Origin: Propionibacteriaceae bacterium
Lineage (GTDB): Bacteria > Actinomycetota > Actinomycetes > Propionibacteriales > Propionibacteriaceae
Reading direction: 5' to 3'
Assembly (NCBI GenBank): GCA_009780915.1
Contig: WQZD01000018.1
Span: 1-55,847 of the forward strand
Length of the DNA: 55,847 nt
In this document: positions 51,653-55,847 of the stretch, piece by piece
How positions within the stretch are numbered: position 1 is the first letter of the stretch
Layout of the letters: the number at the start of each line of letters is the position of its first letter
Notes under the pieces: generated by a model
Told to the model about the DNA's origin: nothing
Database searches by the model: none
What the model saw: only the letters and a program-made list of their open reading frames with translations
Made by a program: the position numbers and the translations under genes

Positions 51653-52834
51653 ATGAGCGAGAAACGGGGCGCGAGTTCCGCGCCGAAGAGCCCAACTATG
51701 CCACGAACTCGCGGTGCGGGGTGGGGGTCGGTTGTGCAACAGGAGTCGGGCCGCTGGATGGTCCGCTACACGGTCAACGGCAAGCGATTCCAGGAAATGC
51801 ATCCCACTAAACGACTCGCTGAAGAGGCTCTGAACCGTATCCAGACTGACGTGTCGCGCGGGGTATGGAAGTCTCCAGCAGAGGTTAAGGCTGAAGCGGC
51901 TGCGCGGGCCAATGCTCACACTGTCGAGACGTGGTCAAGGGTGTACCTGCTGATGCCCGGCAAGCGCGGGCCGCGCAAGCCGCGTACCACCGAAGACTAC
52001 GAGGGATACTTGCGGCGCTTCGTCATTCCCGCCTTCGGAGACATGCTACTAACTGACATCACAAGGGAGCAGGTCACGCTATGGGCATCCAATCTCTGCC
52101 CTAATCGACCATCACAGCGAGCCAACGTCTACACGTTCTTTGCCGGGTTGATGATGGCCGCCGCGCGCCAAGGGCTCATCCCATTTACTCCATGTGTAGT
52201 ACCGGGAGCTTCCACTAAGCACCGACAAGGCCGGACAATTCTCCCATCGGGGAATGATGTCATCTTGGCATCCGGTCTCATGCCCTCCGGCTACGAACTT
52301 ATGCCACTTATTGCGGGGTGGTGTGGACTGCGAGAGGGTGAAGTGATCGGCCTTACTCGCGGCGCTATTGACATTGAGGCACGTCTTATCCACGTGTATC
52401 AGGCGGCAGAGTTCTACGACAAGAAAGCGCATGCCGGGACTCCGAAGAGCCACACAGCAAGATCAGTTCCAATCCGGGCCGAATGGCTTGTGGAGCGGCT
52501 TATCAAACACATGGCAACACTTCCTAACCGCCCCGATATGCTCCTATTCCCACCTCCGCGCTCTGGCGCTCTCCTCAACCGTTACACGATGATTGAATGG
52601 TGGAACAACGCCAAGGCGGCAATCGGTATTACAGATGTGCGCTTCCACGACCTACGGGGCCTCTATGCCTCAATGCGTGCCGAGATGGGCGCTACATCGT
52701 GGGAAATCATGGAAGAAATGGGCCAGAAATCTATTGGGGTTCTAGCCTTGTACATCAACCGGACCCCAGAGCGGGCGCAAAAAATCAAGGAGCAACAGCT
52801 TCCTATCCCGTCGATTCTTGCCCTCGATTCCTGA
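51653..52834 (+). CDS. Tyrosine-type site-specific integrase
   Basis: A 393-residue phage/element integrase with an N-terminal arm-binding region (about 20-80), a core-binding SAM-like domain (about 90-175) and a catalytic domain. The catalytic residues are Arg227 (CGLREGE), Lys265 (TPKSHTARS), His332 and Arg335 (FHDLRGLYAS), and Tyr367 (LYINR). The second histidine of box II, usually in G-H-x-S, is Gln358 here (MGQKS), a noted but tolerated variation. The gene starts with ATG 51653 after AAGGAG. It is the first gene of the mobile element and drives its integration. Confidence 0.93.
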   Translation: MSEKRGASSAPKSPTMPRTRGAGWGSVVQQESGRWMVRYTVNGKRFQEMHPTKRLAEEALNRIQTDVSRGVWKSPAEVKAEAAARANAHTVETWSRVYLLMPGKRGPRKPRTTEDYEGYLRRFVIPAFGDMLLTDITREQVTLWASNLCPNRPSQRANVYTFFAGLMMAAARQGLIPFTPCVVPGASTKHRQGRTILPSGNDVILASGLMPSGYELMPLIAGWCGLREGEVIGLTRGAIDIEARLIHVYQAAEFYDKKAHAGTPKSHTARSVPIRAEWLVERLIKHMATLPNRPDMLLFPPPRSGALLNRYTMIEWWNNAKAAIGITDVRFHDLRGLYASMRAEMGATSWEIMEEMGQKSIGVLALYINRTPERAQKIKEQQLPIPSILALDS

Positions 52835-52916
52835 GAAACTCCGACAATTCAGAGAATATCTCTGAAGCATGTACGTACTTTGTACGATTATCACGCGACG
52901 CTCCTTGTTCCCGCAT

Positions 52917-52988
52917 GGTGGGGGCATTGGTGGGGGCATTGGTGGGGGCATTGGTGGGGGCATTGGCGGGGGTATTGGCGGGGGTAAC
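52917..52988. repeat. Six tandem 12-bp units, minisatellite
   Basis: Four perfect copies of GGTGGGGGCATT (52917-52964) are followed by two variants, GGCGGGGGTATT and GGCGGGGGTAAC. The array lies 83 bases after the integrase stop in a non-coding region. In one frame it would encode repeats of V-G-A-L, but the frame is not a convincing gene. Confidence 0.85.
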
Positions 52989-53264
52989 TCCGGTGGGAGT
53001 GGCGTGGTGACAACCTTGCCTGACAGTGGATTTCACAATAAATCTCGGCGCTTGTAACGGCGTTAGTAACGTGTTAGTAACGCCGTTACATGGTCGTGTG
53101 AGTCACAGTGTTACGGGTCGTGTGACTCACAGCGTGACATATGGATATCTGGCTTGTTTACGCTGAAAATACCACGTTTCGAGCTGATTGTGACACTCAT
53201 ACACTGGATGGCACGGGGCACGTCTGCCCTGCGCAATCGTGTACTAAATGAGAGGGAAGACACA
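52989..53264. promoter_or_regulatory. Regulatory region of the element with inverted and direct repeats
   Basis: GTAACGGCGTTA (53054-53065) and TAACGCCGTTAC (53078-53089) are perfect 12-bp inverted repeats around a 12-base spacer holding GTAACG. Right after come two 23-base near-copies, at 53092-53114 and 53116-53138, with cores TGTGAGTCACA and TGTGACTCACA that are reverse complements of each other. These are good operator candidates for the excisionase-like protein downstream or a replication protein. No gene in this part. Confidence 0.55.
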
Positions 53265-53465
53265 ATGAATAATACACGTACAGGCCAGTACTCATGCGAG
53301 AGGGTCTACGCCAGTCGAGCGGAAATAGCAGATATCTTGGGTATTAACGTACGAACAGTGGAACGTTTGGAATATCGCGGTGAGTTGCGGGCCTACAAGA
53401 TCGCGGGCTGTGTCCGCTACAAGGTCGCTGATGTCCGGCGCTGGGCAGAGTCCCGGGAGCGCTGA
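53265..53465 (+). CDS. Excisionase-like helix-turn-helix protein
   Basis: A 66-residue protein of the MerR-like/HTH_17 excisionase type. ASRAEIADILGINVRTVERL is the helix-turn-helix and RAYKIAGCVRYKVADVRRW is the wing and final helix, with the usual V-R-Y-x-x-x-D-V-x-x-W ending. ATG 53265 follows GAGAGGGAAG. It probably controls excision with the integrase or acts as a repressor at the repeats just upstream. Confidence 0.88.
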   Translation: MNNTRTGQYSCERVYASRAEIADILGINVRTVERLEYRGELRAYKIAGCVRYKVADVRRWAESRER

Positions 53466-53466
53466 A

Positions 53467-53874
53467 ATGACGAGTAAGAAGCAACAACAAACCACTATTG
53501 CCAATCGGGGGCCGCGCTCTATTGCCGATCATAGGAAAGACATCCATGGCCGTAACCGTCGCTGGACTCGCACGCCAATGCCTCTATCACGATGCCGGGC
53601 ATGCGGGCAACTTGCGCCGTTGGGCATGATCCTCGATGCAGAAGAGCACTGGACAGATAGCTATCTACGTGCGCTCTACATTGACGCACGAGATGCACTT
53701 AACGGCGCTCCGGGCATGCCCACGGCGGCTGAGCTGTGGATGATCTTTGGCGGGTATGCACCACTTGACGCTAGGCGCAACGCTGCAAATACTCTAGTGG
53801 TGCGCGGTTGGATGAGTCGGACTACGGCGGCTATGGTCTGCCGGATACCCCTGCGGGCCGGTAGTGATGACTGA
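53467..53874 (+). CDS. Mobile-element protein of unknown function
   Basis: A 135-residue protein starting at ATG 53467, one base after the excisionase stop. A basic N-terminus (residues 1-40, many Lys/Arg) is followed by a short C-x-x-C pair in SRCRACGQLAP and a helical C-terminal part with PTAAELWMIFGGYAPLDARR. A DNA-binding or helper role in element replication is possible. I do not recognise the family. The end overlaps the next gene. Confidence 0.6.
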   Translation: MTSKKQQQTTIANRGPRSIADHRKDIHGRNRRWTRTPMPLSRCRACGQLAPLGMILDAEEHWTDSYLRALYIDARDALNGAPGMPTAAELWMIFGGYAPLDARRNAANTLVVRGWMSRTTAAMVCRIPLRAGSDD

Positions 53875-55030
53875 GGCGTTAACACGAAAACATAGACCTG
53901 TCGATATCGCAGACACGCTAGCGAAAATCGACGCGCTACTAGCCCGGTATGTCGTCTATCCCTCCGATCAAGCGCGCTGGGCACATGTTCTCTGGATTGT
54001 CCACACGTGGCTAATCGAGTGCTGGCAGATTACCCCGAGAATTGCCTTTATGAGTCCTGAGCCTGGGTCAGGCAAAACGCTTTGCCTTGATCTCTCACGC
54101 CTCCTTGTCAAGAATGGACACATGGCGGCGGCGATCTCTCCGGCGGCAATGCGTAGGATGATTACGCCGGGCAACCGTCCCACCTTCCTAGCTGATGAAA
54201 TTGACCTTGTTTTCACTAAGAAGAATCAAGATGACGGCATGAGCCTGATGCAAGTTCTTAACTCGGGATACACAGCGAGCGGCTACTACATAGGTTGTAA
54301 CGGTCCCATGCAAACACCAACCACGTGGTCTACATATTGCGCGGTTGGCATCGCGGGGCTGAAAAACCTCCCGCAAGCCCTAGAACAGCGGACAATCCTT
54401 ATCCCCATGCGAAAACGTGAGCCCGGCGTGCGAGTCGAGAAATTCAGAGAAACAAGAATCCCTAGGGACGAGCTGAAAGAAATCATCTCGGGTATCCGTT
54501 CGTGGGTGGCCATGGTTGAGCCAACAGTGATGAGCAAGGAGGCGTCATATCCGGACGGCCATGATGGGAGGACAGAAGATATCTGGGAGCCCTTGCTGAT
54601 TATCGCAGACATGGCGGGCCGTGAGTGGCCGTCTAGGGTGCGTGAGTCTCTGGAGTGGTGCTCTCGTGTCGAAAAGAAGGAGACAATAGGCGTTGAATTA
54701 TTGAGGGATATTAAGGCAGTCTTTGTGGGTGCGTTCATGAGTTCCCAAGACCTGACTGACACGCTGAATAGGCTCGAAGAATCACGGTGGTCCGACCCGA
54801 ACGATACGCCTCTGAGCGCGCGCGGCGTCGCAAGACTCTTGGCACCGTACGGCGTCAAGCCCAACCCACCGCGAAAGATCGATGGTCGCGCGCAACGCGG
54901 GTACTACCGTGGTGATTTCGTTTCGGCATGGAAGACGTACCTCCCTGACGGGGCTGAAAGTAATAGAACAACGCCGCCGCTCGATCCATGGGCCGAAGTG
55001 CTGGATGCGAACATGAGCGACTACCACTAG
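53867..55030 (+). CDS. DUF3631-like ATPase, probable element replication protein
   Basis: A 387-residue P-loop ATPase. Walker A is SPEPGSGKT (residues about 63-71) and Walker B is PTFLADEID (about 105-113). The C-terminal domain (about 270-387) matches DUF3631-type proteins found on phages, plasmids and integrative elements, with the RGVARLLAPYGVKP motif then PPRKIDGRAQRGYYRGDFVSAW, typical of primase-linked helicases. ATG 53867 is preferred to GTG 53864; it overlaps the previous gene. The downstream 55034-55723 repeats could be its origin. Confidence 0.85.
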   Translation: MTEALTRKHRPVDIADTLAKIDALLARYVVYPSDQARWAHVLWIVHTWLIECWQITPRIAFMSPEPGSGKTLCLDLSRLLVKNGHMAAAISPAAMRRMITPGNRPTFLADEIDLVFTKKNQDDGMSLMQVLNSGYTASGYYIGCNGPMQTPTTWSTYCAVGIAGLKNLPQALEQRTILIPMRKREPGVRVEKFRETRIPRDELKEIISGIRSWVAMVEPTVMSKEASYPDGHDGRTEDIWEPLLIIADMAGREWPSRVRESLEWCSRVEKKETIGVELLRDIKAVFVGAFMSSQDLTDTLNRLEESRWSDPNDTPLSARGVARLLAPYGVKPNPPRKIDGRAQRGYYRGDFVSAWKTYLPDGAESNRTTPPLDPWAEVLDANMSDYH

Positions 55031-55033
55031 CCG

Positions 55034-55131
55034 GTTACGTTTCAAGTTACGCAACGAAAACTAGAAGCGTAACCGACGGATTACGCCATGACAAGGGGAT
55101 ATGAGGGGTCGGTTACGGATAACACTTGTAT
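55034..55131 (+). repeat. 98-bp inverted repeat, left arm
   Basis: Starts GTTACGTTTCAAGTTACG and ends AACACTTGTAT. The reverse complement of 55626-55723 differs from it at only five positions out of 98. Confidence 0.9.
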
Positions 55132-55337
55132 TCTAGGTGCGGGTTGGCGCATCACGCCGCCTTGGCGCGCGGTCGTTTCCCACGTGGCAAGCCAATCCCG
55201 ATTGTCGACTCATGGCCGTAGGGGGTGGGGGGTATACCCCCCCACCTCTGCTAAGGCTCTTCCTGAGGCATAGGGCCGATTTTCCCCCGGGGTGTTACGC
55301 GGGGGTGTTACGCGGGGGTGGACTCTGGGACCGAGAC

Positions 55338-55355
55338 CGGACCATGGGCGGACAT
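55338..55355 (+). repeat. 18-bp direct repeat, copy 1
   Basis: CGGACCATGGGCGGACAT, identical to 55392-55409. Confidence 0.85.
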
Positions 55356-55391
55356 CACTAGTACGTCGGTGTGACACGGTGTTACTGAAAT

Positions 55392-55409
55392 CGGACCATG
55401 GGCGGACAT
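55392..55409 (+). repeat. 18-bp direct repeat, copy 2
   Basis: CGGACCATGGGCGGACAT, identical to 55338-55355. Confidence 0.85.
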
Positions 55410-55625
55410 TCGTGCGTCCGATGTTCGCTGGGTGTTACGTGCCTACTACTATAAACAACAATAATATATATATGGATGTATATATGGCAAGCGTTGTAGT
55501 GGATCTAGTTGCGGGTCTTCCAATCGCCCTATTGCCCCGGTGGAATCGAGTCTTGCGACTGGCGGGTTAACGGTTGCGGGCATCACCGGCGTCTTGCGGG
55601 GAATTCTCGAATTCACGGACTCGGG

Positions 55626-55723
55626 ATACAAGTGTTATCCGTAACCGACCCCTCATGTCCCCTTGTCATGGCGTAATTCGTCGGTTACGCTTCGAGTTTT
55701 CGTTGCGTAACTCGAAGCGTAAC
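55626..55723 (-). repeat. 98-bp inverted repeat, right arm
   Basis: Reverse complement of 55034-55131 with five differences. The two arms enclose 494 bases. Confidence 0.9.
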
Positions 55724-55724
55724 T

Positions 55725-55764
55725 TGCTGGGGGGTTGTCATGGTCGGATCTTGTCTTGATGTGC
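55725..55764 (+). repeat. 40-bp direct repeat, copy 1
   Basis: Begins TGCTGGGGGGTTGTCATGG and ends GTCTTGATGTGC; identical to 55808-55847. The spacing of repeat starts is 83 bases. Confidence 0.85.
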
Positions 55765-55807
55765 AGGAGCTTGACGGCCTGCGCCCTGGTCTACGATGTT
55801 GCGGGCC

Positions 55808-55847
55808 TGCTGGGGGGTTGTCATGGTCGGATCTTGTCTTGATGTGC
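55808..55847 (+). repeat. 40-bp direct repeat, copy 2 (runs to the window end)
   Basis: Identical to 55725-55764. The true unit may be longer, because the window ends here. Confidence 0.85.

Larger units (their letters stand above)
55031..55847. other. Non-coding origin-like region of the element
   Basis: No convincing gene (short frames here do not look coding). The region contains a 98-bp inverted repeat pair, many copies of the hexamer GTTACG or its complement CGTAAC, a double 18-base direct repeat (55338-55355 and 55392-55409), a tandem GGGGGTGTTACGC, and an AT-rich stretch (about 55443-55490, including ATAATATATATATGG). Iteron-like repeats plus an AT-rich stretch next to a replication-type ATPase suggest an origin of replication. 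Function is inference. Confidence 0.6.

Noticed and set aside
52597-53010. Frame encoding V-G-A-L repeats across the minisatellite
   Set aside because: It overlaps the integrase in another frame and owes its openness to the 12-bp repeat.
55088-55361. Short frames in the inverted-repeat region
   Set aside because: They have no ribosome sites or recognisable motifs, and the DNA is repeat-rich and origin-like.
55725-55847. CRISPR array
   Set aside because: Only two 40-base copies are visible, with an 83-base period that is longer than usual, no palindromic repeat core, and no cas genes nearby.

Overview
The window is high-GC chromosomal DNA from an actinomycete (Actinomycetota). The lineage call rests on actinobacterial marker families (DUF3000 beside ribonuclease D, DUF3263, DUF3073 after purM), an LCP-family ligase, the tRNA-Thr/tRNA-Met/rpmG group, and many leaderless-looking gene starts. 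I cannot name the species.

Layout. (1) 1-3700: the 3' end of a secreted polymorphic toxin, followed by a string of small genes of lower GC that look like its immunity gene and spare immunity genes (DUF4279-type, barstar-type, two of unknown family), plus a broken toxin tail. (2) 3851-13150: housekeeping genes (dxs, ribonuclease D, DUF3000, PPK2-type polyphosphate kinase, CbiX-like chelatase, three tRNAs, rpmG, GNAT acetyltransferase, manA, DUF3263). (3) 13241-42586: a large cell-envelope glycan locus. It holds an LCP ligase, many glycosyltransferases, an ABC exporter (Wzm/Wzt), a Wzx-type flippase, UDP-galactopyranose mutase and galE (Galf supply), a capE-capF-capG set (UDP-FucNAc supply), two glycerophosphotransferase-like enzymes, a membrane sulfatase-fold enzyme, and a LicC-LicA fusion with a LicB-like transporter (phosphocholine supply). 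(4) 43104-51101: M20 dipeptidase, purF, purM, DUF3073, an alpha/beta hydrolase, a sirtuin, a DsbA-like membrane thiol oxidoreductase and a YedK/HMCES (SRAP) protein. (5) 51180-51352: tRNA-Phe and tRNA-Asp on the minus strand. (6) about 51450 to the window end: an integrated mobile element with tyrosine integrase, excisionase-like HTH protein, a small unknown protein, a DUF3631-like ATPase, and about 800 bp of origin-like DNA containing a 98-bp inverted repeat pair. Its right boundary is not in the window.

How it works together. My reading of region 3 is a surface polymer or polymers built from Galf and FucNAc, bearing glycerol-phosphate-type and phosphocholine substituents, exported by an ABC transporter and/or a flippase, and joined to the wall by the LCP protein. 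The most unusual gene is at 33923-36181: a YidC/Oxa1-type membrane insertase domain fused to a TagB/TagF-like glycerophosphotransferase. It sits divergently from a three-domain protein (winged helix, LicC cytidylyltransferase, LicA choline kinase). This group is the best candidate for an undescribed system: a membrane-embedded enzyme that decorates a glycan with phosphodiester substituents, with a built-in regulatory domain on the donor-making enzyme.
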